A stretch of DNA of 64,000 nucleotides. Source: Echinostoma caproni. Taxonomy: Eukaryota > Platyhelminthes > Trematoda > Plagiorchiida > Echinostomatidae. Below are positions 1 to 11,046 of this stretch, one piece after another. Positions within the stretch are counted from its first letter, which is position 1. Each line of letters opens with the position of its first letter. The notes beneath the pieces are model-generated. The model made no database searches, was not told the origin of the DNA, and saw only the letters and a program-made list of their open reading frames with translations. Location: contig UZAN01039522.1 in NCBI GenBank assembly GCA_900618425.1, forward strand, positions 68,594 through 132,593, in the 5' to 3' direction. A program made the translations under genes and the position numbers.

Positions 1-390
1 AACTAACACATTCTCTGAACTTAGCCGCCTTGAAGAGAAATCAGTAGCAGATTTACGTTGCACAGTTTATATCCGGATATATTTCGCTTTATTTCGTGAG
101 GTTTCTACTACGGATAGTGTTTACCCAATGATCATGACAAACTGATGAAACTACCGGCAATAAGTTCCCGATTGTCATTGTTTTACCAAGGAAACGCAGG
201 AGTACTCGTTGACTCCCTTTCCTTGCTCAAAGTGTTCCATTCTATTCTATTCTTCTATTTTTGAATCGCACTGGCCTCACTAAATTGCAGTAAACGTTAA
301 TCGATTTTGGATAGGATTGCTGACGACGAAGTTGAACCAATGCTTTTTGCTTTAAAACGCACAACACCTGTGTCCACTGGTGTTCCCGCA
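1..390. other. unassigned sequence at window edge
   Basis: No convincing coding frame, RNA or repeat is seen here. It may be the 5' continuation of the LINE that follows, but no endonuclease motif was recognised. Confidence 0.3.
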
Positions 391-599
391 TTAATTGACA
401 GAAGATACACAAGGTACTTCCGTCCCATTCACAATACACTCAAAGGAACCAACCAAATCACCATTCACCTTCAAGATCTCGCCCCCAGATATACCCTTCT
501 TCTTAATCGTTCCATTAGTCTCGTTTCCTCGTTGTTTTGTTCCTGTCCCAAACCACATGCTTAACCAGTGCCGCCCTTTTGAAGCTCTATTTATCTGTA

Positions 600-2165
600 A
601 CGACACAATCACATCTCTACTGAAATCATTCAGAAGACAGAAGGAGCAATTCTACAAATCTAGAAATTCATTCGCTTTCCAGTAAAATACCAATCTGACC
701 AAAGCTAAAATTCAAACGTCTCTCTATGTCGTGCGTCTCCCATTTTCTGCAATGTAACAATGGTGAGCGAATTTGCAATGTATCCAATTGCTGTACGGGA
801 TCGAAACCAAAACTCCGAACTGTACAACGGTTTCGGTAAAGTAGCATTCATTCTCCCATCAAGCGATGTCATCATGCCATTTGGTCTGAAGAGACAGTTT
901 CGAAAGCAGAAACTCTCAAGCTCATGCGTACCATGAAATCACATTCAGTGCTGGCCCCTGGGTCTTTCATCTTTAGTTCTGAGACATGGGGCCTTTCCTA
1001 TCAGTGAACTACTAGTATCAATTTTCAACAATTCCTTCAAAACTTGCTCGATATGAGAATTTTTAGTCAGTAGCAATTGTTTCCATTCCCAAATCCTCTA
1101 TTTCAATCATTCTAACTAACGCTTCTGCCCTATCGCTTAAACTTCTGTTGGTCCCAAATTAGCCGAACGTCTTTTCCCAACGCGCATTCAGATCACACTT
1201 GATGTCCTGTATGGTATTCTTCAGTTTGCCTACAAAACAAACTAGACTTCGTTTTCTCAGTTGTACATAAAATTACCAAATCCTTGAATGGTTGTGAAAT
1301 ATTTTAGTTGTTTTTCTAGACTACTCATCCGTTTTAGAATCCATTCCTGGTTCCTAGTTCGGCTGCTGATTACTTCTCCGGGAGAACTTAGTGTACCGGA
1401 CTAGGTTGGAGGAAGTCTAACCATTGGTGAACAATTATGGGGTACTCCAGGATGCAGTGCTTTCCCCATGCTTAGTTTCTAAGTATATTAGCGACTTGTC
1501 TGCTAGCGCCCCTACTTCTCTATTCAAATACACTGATGATGTAGTTTTATATCTAGCCCTTTGCGATTCTTCTGATCTTTCACAATTTTCTGACAACTGG
1601 GAAAATGTTTAACAATGTTCTGTTAAATCCGGTCTCCGTTTTAATCCTTTCATTTGTTTGGAGTGTCTCTTTAAGTTATCACGTTCTTCTTTCTCATCTG
1701 AACCAGGTATCGATTGGCTCTGAACCAGAATCCCGACAAAGCTGTATTAAATACCTGGGGTAGTTTAGCGACGCTAACCTTCACTGGACCCCTCACATTC
1801 AACATACCGTCAACATACTTCGACAACTTTCCTTCCATATATGTGAATTTTGTCATTTACGTATTCAACAATCGTCTACCGGTGTTCTTTCCTCGATTTA
1901 CTCTATTGTTTACCCATTGTTTTTTCCAATTTCCTAAAAAGGACTATAAACTGCTTCGGCGTGGACCGACAATCATTAGCCGCGTCTCGTCGATACCGCT
2001 GGAGGGGTTGATAAATAACCTTTGCGGACGACATTTGAATGCTTGTGAAAAGTTGGCACGTAAGGTTTTTGTCGATCTCAGACATTCACGACAGATATTT
2101 AACTTCTTGTCGTTCCGATCCATCAGCTGAATCTCAATATCATTGTGTTACTCTTAAAAAAAAAT
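600..2165 (+). pseudogene. decayed non-LTR retrotransposon (LINE) reverse transcriptase region
   Basis: Seen: a broken reading frame with non-LTR RT blocks in the correct order. An N-terminal block reads AIVSIPKSS (about 1085-1112). QFAYKTN follows near 1228. Motif A reads FLDYSSVLESIP (1313-1348). Motif B is GVLQDAVLSPCL (about 1439-1474) and motif C is KYTDDVVL (about 1526-1549), where the usual YADD has become YTDD. The C-terminal part stays open for 138 codons (1714-2130) and has KLLRR, ISRVSSIPLEGLINN and CEKLARKV blocks typical of the region after the RT. Frameshifts and stops separate the blocks, and about 60 codons between motifs A and B seem shortened. Upstream residues RRQKEQFYKSRN and LTKAKIQ (about 630-710) resemble the linker before the RT in such elements. 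Inference: a dead copy of a CR1/Jockey-group LINE; the exact clade is uncertain. Confidence 0.75.
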
Positions 2166-2569
2166 ATAGAGTAATTCCAAGGTGCCCCATTTAGCACGTA
2201 TTTCAGTTACCAGAGATCAGGTTTTCGCAGACTTTTTTAAAATTCCGGGATGTAACATTTCTTCGTTTTTCCATTGCTCTTTACAATTTGTACACTTTTA
2301 ACTGAACTGTAGCCTTTACGTCAACAAAAGATATGAGTACAATTATAAATGATCGTTTCAGTCCCCAAGAAGGCATCTTGAATCCACTGTGCAAACCACC
2401 ACGGTATAAGTTGGATGCTATTTGTCAGTAGTATTATTCTATGTCATACTTCGACATGATACACTCATAAGGTAATCAAAAATTCGCAAACGGGATTTTG
2501 ATCGGTTCGCGGTCATATTGACCACATCTTCACATTGCATTTGGACTCGGAGTCCTCCCAATGTGTAGA

Positions 2570-3180
2570 AAAAGGAGCCTTCGACGCAGCAAAACGCGAA
2601 ACACTAATTGGACCCCTTATTCGCAAAGAAATATCGCAAAATTAGGCAAACACATTGTGGATTTAAAGCGAGCTAAGTAGATCGTCCAAAATGATCAATG
2701 ATGTCTGTTATCGATGCTCTATTTCACCATTCCTGTTCACTTTCATTGTAGACAAAATACTAGAGCCACACCAGGTGGGTTCTACATTTTTCAGAAAATA
2801 TGTGCGATTTAGAGTGCGCCGGTTAGATCACTTTTTTGTTCGAAGATGCACAAGGCGCCCTTGACAGACTGACAAGATCCGTCTCTCAATTCGAATGCTC
2901 ATCACAGCTTCAAGATGATGCTGTAAGACCGGGTGTCGATTGGTGGCACTTTCAAGCTGGATGTTTCGGTGTGCGCAACCATTAACCAAGTGCATTTTCG
3001 TTGCGATTTTGGTTGCTGTCTTCTCGCTGCCCATTTTAATGAAGCAGTAGGAACTGGTGGACGTTGACTGCTTCTCTTAATTAGGTAGCTGCTTAGCGAT
3101 TGACGGTAGCGCAGCAAAGAAGATAACAATACTCATTGCAAAGGCCTCAGCAGTGTTGGCAGAATCAAAGAAACTGTGAC
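2570..3180 (+). pseudogene. decayed RTE-like LINE reverse transcriptase fragment, carrying an R1 repeat
   Basis: Seen: RTE-type RT pieces in order, in shifting frames. AFDAAKRETL (about 2578-2607) is the motif A region, SISPFLFTFIVDKILE (about 2717-2766) is the motif B region, and EDAQGALDRLTRSVSQFGM (about 2842-2900) is the block after the catalytic aspartates. KASAVLAESKKL (about 3140-3175) matches the downstream block of RTE proteins. The YADD segment is not visible and seems to be deleted between about 2770 and 2840. The order of blocks is what is known for RTE elements (the schistosome SR2 group is an example). A stretch at 2968-3051 interrupts the element and is shared with four other places in the window. 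Confidence 0.65.
2968..3051 (+). repeat. dispersed repeat R1, copy a
   Basis: It shares the order CATTAACCA, TGCA-TTTTCGT, TTTTGGTTGCTGT, GCTGCCCAT and AGCAGTAGG with the copy at 40598-40695. It lies inside the RTE-like fragment, so it appears to have inserted after that element. Confidence 0.55.
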
Positions 3181-4221
3181 AATGTCGTGATGTGTCACTC
3201 AAATCTATGGTTTAGGGCTAACTTACGGTTGTAAGGCCTTGAATTTATGAGTAGAAGATATTCATTACATTGAGATTTTCGACCATTGATGATTTTGCAG
3301 TTTGACCCAGGTGAGATGGATTGAGTGGACTTGTGACCTAAATGCATTTCGCCTTGTGCTTCGGAATTTCTCAGTAAAAGGTTCGCTAACATATCAAATT
3401 CCTATTTAGAATCTCTGATGACTGCGCATACCTAACATTTACTTTCCGCGTCGAGTCTTATTTGCAGTTACCGCTCCAGGTCTAAAGAAAACGTGAAAAC
3501 CGGGGGGGGGGNGAGGAGGGGGAGGAGGAGTGTAAATCGCAATTAGCTACAGTGCGCGTACCAACTCGTACAGACTGCGGTTTCAAAATACATCGTAACT
3601 GTTCAATTGGAGACACTGAAGGTCATTACAATAAACAACAGTAGTGCTCGTATTGCCACTTTTCATGAGGCCAGAATGTTTGAAAAGACATTTTTGATTG
3701 TTTATATTGAGTACCCTATATGTTGACCGCAGAGGTTCACTGTCCTTTCCCGTTCCTCAAAACAGGCCTTATCTTTGTCCACCTTCCACATTTTAAAGTA
3801 CCCTGTATGGTTTGTGAGCGTGACAGCGATCGATGAAATTCACTTTATTCTATTCCACTGTACGATGGTGATGATGATGATAATGACGACGAAGATACCG
3901 ACTTAGAAAAACGTTCAAAAAAGGGTTTCCTGACAAAAAGCAATTGGAAACCCATCTCTAACGCACTGGATTTTAACGAATATCAAACATAAGCCAGAAC
4001 TGCAAAACGCACCAAGGCATAATGTTAACGTGGAATATTAGGCAAAATAAACGGCTTGGTTGTTCTTTAACTTTTTGATATGGAAAAAGGAAGGATTGGT
4101 GTTAGAATAGAATATTTATAAGCCAAGCATTTCATTGTCTTGTTTTCTGATTCGTATTCTGACACTCACCGGATGTTTCTTTTAAACGTTGACATGTCAC
4201 CGGACGTTGTAATCACATTAC
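3180..4221. other. no gene seen; G-tract and GAT-rich tract
   Basis: A run of at least 10 G followed by GAG/GGA repeats spans 3502-3533 and contains an N at 3512. An ATGATG/GACGAC-rich tract lies at 3866-3896. Nothing coding was recognised. Confidence 0.4.
3502..3533 (+). repeat. G-rich low-complexity tract (possible G-quadruplex)
   Basis: Ten or more consecutive G, one ambiguous base, then GAGGAGGGGGAGGAGGAG. It has enough G-runs to form a quadruplex on this strand. The N suggests sequencing difficulty. Confidence 0.7.
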
Positions 4222-4324
4222 CTTGTCGATGAAGTACTGTTGAGTATAGAATTCGCGAATAACGGTAATCTTTGGTACAAAGCGAATGACCTTCCATTTT
4301 TTATTACCCATACGGTTTAATATC
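4222..4324 (-). CDS. candidate internal exon, unknown protein
   Basis: Seen on the minus strand: ...TTTATTCAG, then 103 nt that are open in one frame, then AAG|GTAATG. The peptide starts ILNRMGNKKWKVIRFV, has ITVIREFY in the middle and ends QQYFIDK (34 codons after one leading base). The same frame is open back to a Met codon at 4404. The peptide is basic and aromatic, with no stop and no low complexity. No family was recognised. If spliced after the candidate exon at 5791-5828, the phase fits: two leftover bases plus one make AGG, Arg. The acceptor's pyrimidine tract is only moderate. A frame of this length can be open by chance, so this is a prediction. Confidence 0.28.
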
Positions 4325-5790
4325 CTGAATAAATGTACCGTTTTAATAGGTTCAATGCCACATCTGCCCTCCTGGCGCCTCATTGCATTCTGGCTCAGAT
4401 TCATTTCCCGCCTCCCGTCTCCCTTTCACTGACAGTTCAGTTAATGACACATCTTGATTCACTTGGTGCCGGTAATTCGGTCACCGCATTCTAAACCTGT
4501 TGCTGTTACGAAAATCTACTAGAAAGTCTGAAACAGATGTACAATGCTGCCAAACCCTTAACCCAATCGACTAACTTTCAATTTTTCTTTTCAGTTTTTC
4601 CTCTTTTATGACGCACACTAAAGAAAAAAAAGAAAAAAATATTACTCCCCAAGTTGACTGTTTTTGTTTTTTCCACTTGTGTTCCTATATTTTGCGGTAA
4701 ACCCATGGTTATCTTGGCATCGTATCTGTGAAGATTGGTTATATATAATGATACAAGTTTCAGGATGAGAAAAGTGATTAATTAATGGGCTGCCATACAT
4801 CCTTCAATTCCAAGGAGGACTTCATTCTAAATGATTATTGGATTCCAAATATTCTCATTCATTCTACAAGTAATCATTAGCAAATTCCTTTTACATTCGA
4901 TGTAATCAACTAACATTTTTATTTCAATTCGTTCCCATTTACATATACTTCATCTGATTCATGAACTGACTGATGCGAGACAAGCTAGATAACCCACATG
5001 CACTACGATCCCATATTTATGTGAATACTGCCTCTCAACTTATTCCATCTATTTCGTAAAAACCAAAAACAAGGAATTTGCTTTTTTGTTGAAGGTACAG
5101 GTTCCATCTAAAAAAAACCCGGAACTGCGTTGTCTACTCCCTCATTCCTCATCTCAAAGCGCTGTGTCTTGTTTCAAAACACGTACACCAGATATGCATG
5201 AATTGTTATTGATTACACAGGACCAATTCTGGAAACCTTGTCGGCTCGGTCCCTTGTTAAGTAGCGGTGAAAACTTGAGCGTTCAACGTGTCCCCGTGCT
5301 CCGTAAACCACAGATTTCTGTCACAATTATACGTGAATTTATTTTAACACAAGCACTGCACTTACTATGTGTTTTCCCATCAATTTACGATTTCGGAGCT
5401 ATACAATCTGTATGGTTCCAAGTCCTATGAACAACGATCCAAAAGCGTCAAATTTTTTTGCATCATGAGCTTTCCATCACCACCTCATCTTGATTGAGCT
5501 TCATCTGACGTTATATAAATGAGACTATCGCCGTACTTGGATTCGCGTAACGATTCCCTACCGTCTCCGTATGCACTTGATCAGCCTAACCGAGTATTTG
5601 CAAATATTGTCTATGAACATGCAACTAATCTTGTGAGGAATCGTAAAGATCACCTTCATCTAAGATAACATAATGAATGATTAACTAATATATTTTCTCA
5701 TGATATGCTGCGAAGGAAACTGTACTATCTGGTATATTTGATTGAAGATAAATGCATGAAACCGTGAAGCAATGCAAGTATAACACTTAC

Positions 5791-5828
5791 CTAGAGGATT
5801 GGATATAGTCCGTCGCTGTCGACGATGT
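5791..5828 (-). CDS. candidate 38-nt micro-exon
   Basis: Seen on the minus strand: a very strong acceptor (CACCTTTTCTTCCTCTAG), 38 nt, then a strong donor (CTAG|GTAAGTG). Two frames are open, TSSTATDYIQSS and HRRQRRTISNPL. The first has a phase that joins to the candidate exon at 4222-4324. The splice sites are among the best in the window, but the exon is too short for its sequence to prove coding. No family was recognised. Confidence 0.28.
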
Positions 5829-8800
5829 CTAGAGGAAGAAAAGGTGAATTGTGATGCAAGTGGGAAAAGGCCTGATTCATTATTAAAATAAGTAATCCAA
5901 ATTATTTTCCATATATTTGTACACGGTGTTCTAACAATTGAACAATAAATAAGCCTACCGGGGGTGGGTGGGGTGGGTAGGAGTAAATTTAGTCCAACAA
6001 GGGAAGAAAAAGTATAAGTGTGGGCAAATACGCTATCGCGAGTTAGCTTGCCAAGGATATGTGCGGCAAATAAAGTGTACAGTGCTCGAGGTTGGACAAA
6101 GTTCGTCGAATACTAAAAATAGTAATAAAACAATATTCATGTTGGAGGAAACAGCTCCGTCAATTAAATATAACGGGTTTTCGGAGCAAACGAACTGAGA
6201 CGAGTAAACATTCCGGTGGACATAAGAATACAAACAGTTAAATTTTTGTCCAAATTTCTGTAGTCGGATAGTGTTCGCTAAAGGTAGCGGACATGAATTT
6301 TTCGATGTGCCAAGTCGAAGAGAACGACGAGGTCCGAAATGTTATTTATTCCTCCTGCTGGTTCACAAGCAAGAAAGAAGAAACCATTATCCATGCCTAA
6401 AATCTTGCAAGAGCTATCTGTCATCATCATTCTGACAATCATTTGATCAAACTGTTTTTGTTGTCTAATTTTTAAGAACTCGATATGCTTCGTGTGTGTG
6501 CGTGGTGGTGGGGTTTTCTGTAGGAATGAAAACAACTAAAGGAGGCGTCGCACAACTTACTGAATACAGTTCAGTTTTTAAGCTACCTTATGATCTTAAA
6601 CCACTCTCAAAACGTTTGATAACACTATGATTGAGTAAACATTTAATATCCGGATTTCCCTTATACTTAACCATGTTTCATTGTTTGAAACATTGCTTTT
6701 CTAGGCGAGCGTTAGGACTGCCCAATCAGCTAAATTGACATCTGCCAGCTCGGTGCTCTGATAATGTTAGACCTAAATGTTTGACAAAGACTTGTATACG
6801 TCCCGAGAAACGGTTGAATATCCGTAGACAGAAACGATTATGGTGTTGTGAGAACCCAGCACTGGTTTTCGCAAGCTCGTCACGCGAAATTCTAAACTTG
6901 CGGCGGGCACACTCATGACGTGGGGCTTAGAAAGACTTGGATGGGGTGAGAGAGAACCCCACTTTTGCGAAAGACAGAGAAGGGCGATAAATGCGGTTCA
7001 CCATCAGATGCATAGATGACGGGTCCGCCAGCCCCGTAAACCGAGTTGAATGAATAATATGTGTGTAGAGCTAATCAGACATGCAATGAACCGCGTGCAC
7101 TTGCACACACCTACACATCTACACAGACACAACTCACCAGTTAGCCAATTGGCCTGTCAGTCGACTGGTCAGGACCGCCTGCTTCATTCCTATTCAAAAA
7201 CCACATGACAGCAATCCTCTTTCCCCGTGACCAATGTCTTTTCGGTGAGCCCATCAGAAGCTTGTTTTGATTAGTCAGTCAACAACGCGTTGGTCTTTTA
7301 TGAGACAAGTAGGAACGAATGATCAATCGGGCAGTCGCACATCCGTTATTCCGTTATGCAGCCCCGTCTAACCCGTTTCGTTTGCGGGTTTGTATGCATA
7401 TGTGCGGACGCAATTAATTGAGCCAGCAGCTGATATCAAGCAAAATGATGCTGGTTGACACTCAGGGGATGACGGATGAATAAGTCAACTATATGTAACA
7501 ATTGTGTTGGTTCAGAATACGGTTTCTTCTATTTACTTTTGTCCCGGGACTAGCCAGGTTCTATCGATCGAGTTGTATAGCCCTTCCCACCATGTTCTCA
7601 TAATGTTTTGCGATACTAATCTATTAAGCACCGCAGCGGTTTTATGACCCCGTCTCATAATGCAATCGATTCACTAGAGGTCAACTAAACGTCATGTGGA
7701 CGACACGCGTCAGACAGTGCGCGATATTCACCATCATGGTGAGGTCGAATAATTTGTCTGACACAGTCTGTCCGTGCTCACTGCATACTCCAGATATATT
7801 AATGCCCTCTCACTCTTACTGACCCATGTCCTTATTCACACACCTCTTTGCTTAAGTGAAAATGGGGAGTGCATTGTTAGGGTAATTTATTTGTTTTATG
7901 AGAATGCTTAATTTGAGCAGTGGCGGGTCCGTTTATTCTATATATCTCGTTGTGTGTCTGCAGATGCACAGGTGCATTCCGGTCTGTAAGTGTAGCCTCA
8001 TGTGCATTCATTCTTTTCCCACGACAACATTTTGAGTGTATAGTCACCCACCACGTGCCGTTTCGGCCATCATGATATATGCCTGATAGAATCAGTAAAT
8101 GTGTACACGAAAGAAAACCTTGCAGTATAGATGAAAGGATTCAGATTTCCCGAGTACATTCATGGTTTTGGTTGTGTCTAAGTATTCGCTCTTTTTCCCC
8201 ACTGAACTTCTCTATCGCCGTAGTATGTGAAAAAACTTTAGTGGACATTTTACTCTCTAGGAGGTGAACCCTAAATCATTACACATCGCTTATTTACCTT
8301 CTTTTTTTGTTTATTTACCCGTGTTGAAGGTGAATGTAACTGCCTCTTCGTTTGCTTCATATTTTTGGACGGTATAGGAAAAGGCCTAGCCTATGAATCA
8401 TATCTGAATGGGTATTACTTCAAAAATTCTTGAAAATTGTTTTATTCATGAAGTTAACTCATAACGTTTGCAATCTAATAGTGATCCACCAGCAGTAGCA
8501 AACAGTCTGCCATGGAGAAGGCGAAACATTTGGAACAAATAGTCAGGATTTTAGACAGCTCAGTCTATTTGAGTGAACGTGCTTAGACCTTGTTTTAACA
8601 CGGATGTTTTAAAAGTCGTAAGGTTGATTAGCGAAAAGATTGAGATCCTTAGTGCACCATTTGCAGTAATAAATACCGAGAAGATTGAGTGCTGCAAGTG
8701 CATCTTCTTCCGCAGGTTTCGGACATTTTAAGCAAAGCTGTTTAACGAGCTGGGAAACAAGGTGAGAAGTAAAGCACTCGAATGATTGCAAATTTAGTTA

Positions 8801-9367
8801 CTATTTACGTGGGTAAATTTAATTTACAGTTGTCCCGGAATTCCATTCACTGAGATCTGAATACACACCTTAAGTTCGTAGCACAAGTCTTTCTATTTCG
8901 TGTAGGGCTGTGTGTTTTCTGTCGCATTCATCGAACAAAACATGTTAAGCCACAAGTTTTGCTGGATGCCGGTACGTTTCTTAAGTGGTTGGAGTTGGAT
9001 TTTTATCAATTCGAAGGTTCAAAGTTCGAATTCCACACCACCTAACTTTCCCGTTTAATATGTCCCCAGGCTGCAGTCCACCACCTTCCTATAAGTTGTT
9101 CGTAAGTCGTTTGGAATGTAGAAAATAAAACGATTATTAGTAGTATGATTCAGAGCTAATGGATAAGAGTGCGAAACATATTGTCATCAGAAGTAGTTTG
9201 AAGGAACTGGGTAGCCGGCAGTTAGTGCGGTGTTGATTTCGAGTACTGATTTGGTTTGTCCGCTTGAATGCAACCATCAAGGCTACGACAGGTAGGCAAT
9301 ACTATCGTGTATTTAAAACCCTGAATTCATTGAAAGATATTTTATTGTTCAAGTGAATTCACCATAC
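5829..9367. other. no gene seen; CA-rich and tRNA-like relic content
   Basis: A CA-rich, relatively GC-rich stretch runs over about 7080-7400. A pol III B-box-like GTTCGAATTCC lies at 9024-9034, preceded by an A-box-like TAAGTGGTTGGAG, which suggests an old tRNA-derived repeat. A possible minus-strand short frame (MKQAVLTSRLTG...) ends at a GTGAGT donor near 7132, but phase and context do not support it. Confidence 0.3.
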
Positions 9368-9424
9368 CTCATGTAAGTGAAAATTATTCGACCATTTTAG
9401 CCCTATCAATAGCGGAGAAATAGT
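9368..9424 (-). CDS. candidate 57-nt symmetric exon
   Basis: Seen on the minus strand: ATTAGTTTCAG, 57 nt open only in phase 0 (TISPLLIGLKWSNNFHLHE), then GAG|GTATGG. The acceptor pyrimidine tract is short. Phase agrees with neighbouring minus-strand candidates (entry and exit both phase 0). No family was recognised. It is included mainly because it fits the phase chain. Confidence 0.15.
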
Positions 9425-9474
9425 CTGAAACTAATTAGGTGTATCGTAATAACATGGTCTCCTTTCTTTTGTTG

Positions 9475-9482
9475 NNNNNNNN
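9475..9482. other. assembly gap (8 N)
   Basis: Run of N between GTTG and TGTTG. Confidence 0.99.
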
Positions 9483-9829
9483 TGTTGTTAATGTAACATA
9501 GTTTATTTAACAACTGAATCGCATCACAAATGGCAAGCCACCAGGTTCTTTCAATCGTGAATCATCACGAGCACAAGCCGAATAATAACGACAAAACTAA
9601 TCTTTCGAGATCCTGCAGTGTTGTGACCTGTCATTTTGTCCAACGCTACAATCTGCATTACCATAGTAGTACATACTCTCCTGACTACATGTCGCACAGC
9701 GTGCAAACATCTTCCCTCGTGCATGGAATAAAAAAACACGTTTATTTCCATTCCCCCCCCCTTCATGCTGTGCTAACACGATAAGGTATAATTAATCAAA
9801 TAAACACATCGACAAAGTACAAGTGACCT

Positions 9830-10260
9830 CTATGGGACCCGTTAGTGCGGTGGGGGCTGAACTGGTCCATGGCTTTGATCCCTGAGTTGGGGACTTATCC
9901 CGCGGAAATGTCTGTCTTTGTTAGCATTATTCCGAGAATTCTGTGACCTCGTATCCTGTCCAAACCTAAGTCCTGCTGATCCATACCGCGAGTACGATAA
10001 CTGATGATACCGCAGGGTGATGAGTTTGACATCCGGTCATGAGATCAATCAGGAGTCGTGAACAGTGAGGGACTCCGGATGGAACACACTCCAATCAAGT
10101 GACCGATGAGGGGAGTGACAGTGAACGACGCAAAACGAGAACGTGTGAATAAAGAATGCAGTGAGTGACTACTAGTTCCTCCTCAAGTACTACTGCCAAC
10201 AACATCAAGAACACCAGCATTACCACTCTCCACAACCACCGCCCCCCTGAATTAGTATGC
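9830..10260. other. compositionally distinct segment, possible old repeat
   Basis: This stretch is clearly richer in G+C than its flanks and starts with TTAGTGCGGTGGGGGC. It ends in an AAC/ATC-rich tail (CAACAACATCAAGAACACC). It has no open frame of note. The phrase GGACTCCGGATG and its surroundings loosely resemble 17225-17330 (GGACCTCCGGATG). Both could be relics of one repeat family; not proven. Confidence 0.25.
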
Positions 10261-10765
10261 TTGCTACGGAGATTCCAAAATGAATAAATCGTGTGATTTT
10301 TACGAAATCAATAAAATATGTAAGTGAGGTAACCATAATCCTACCAACACGTTCTACTTGACAGAGGATTCCAATGTCCGTTGTCCGTTGTCAACCCCAT
10401 CGCTTGTGGTAAAATCCCTAAGTCAGATGATAAAGGTACAAACCAGCAAACAACAGAAGAACCTGCAACTAATGATTATATCTAAGTCAATCCCGAATTC
10501 AAACCAGATCAGAAATATCTTTAAAAATTGCTACAATCGACTGAACTTGTTGGAAGTCTTAAACAAACTCAAACAGGTCAACATGCAATCGGTGTCTATA
10601 TTCAGATGCATTGAGTACAGGAACATGCCAGATATATAAAACGTCAGCCTGTTAAACATAGCTCATTTACAAACAAATACAAAGTAAATGTCTTGGTAGA
10701 TTCGAGATAAAAAATATAAAAGACTACATTTTCAACCAAAACTTTGTACAAACTATTGATGGGTA

Positions 10766-10820
10766 ACAAAGGAGGCACGTGAAAGTGCATGGTTAATGTT
10801 GTACAAACGAAAACTGAACT
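10766..10820 (-). repeat. dispersed repeat R1, copy b (partial)
   Basis: The reverse complement reads AGTTCAGTTTTCGTTTGTAC, AACATTAACCATGCACTTTC, ACGTGCC. It matches the 5' half of the copies at 17407-17491 and 40598-40695. Confidence 0.55.
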
Positions 10821-10854
10821 GATGAGTTACTCTTGTTTCTTTTCACTTTTCGAG

Positions 10855-10933
10855 CATGAAGCTTAACCGACTCCAGTTTAACTCAAGAATGAATGATGTG
10901 ATGGAACCCCTTCCGTACCTAAAGAGAGCATCG
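10855..10933 (+). CDS. candidate exon, unknown protein
   Basis: Seen: a pyrimidine-rich acceptor (CTTGTTTCTTTTCACTTTTCGAG), then 79 nt with an open frame, then TCG|GTAAGTG. The peptide starts MKLNRLQFNSRMND and ends PLPYLKRAS (26 codons after one base). The frame closes soon after the donor. Both splice signals are strong. An open minus-strand block with its own GTAAGC donor (about 10985-11045, KLTKGDTVTPREL) lies within 60 bases, so at least one of the two is probably chance. No family was recognised. Confidence 0.25.
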
Positions 10934-11046
10934 GTAAGTGATTAATATTGGGTAGGATTTATGATGGTGCTGCTGCTTACGGTCGAGCATCGAATACGTA
11001 GCTCTCTTGGTGTGACAGTATCACCTTTGGTCAGTTTTTCTAAACG

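Noticed and set aside
10985..11045. Minus-strand open block (KLTKGDTVTPREL...) ending at GTAAGC
   Set aside because: The peptide looks plausible, but the acceptor side has no pyrimidine tract and it competes with the plus-strand candidate at 10855-10933.
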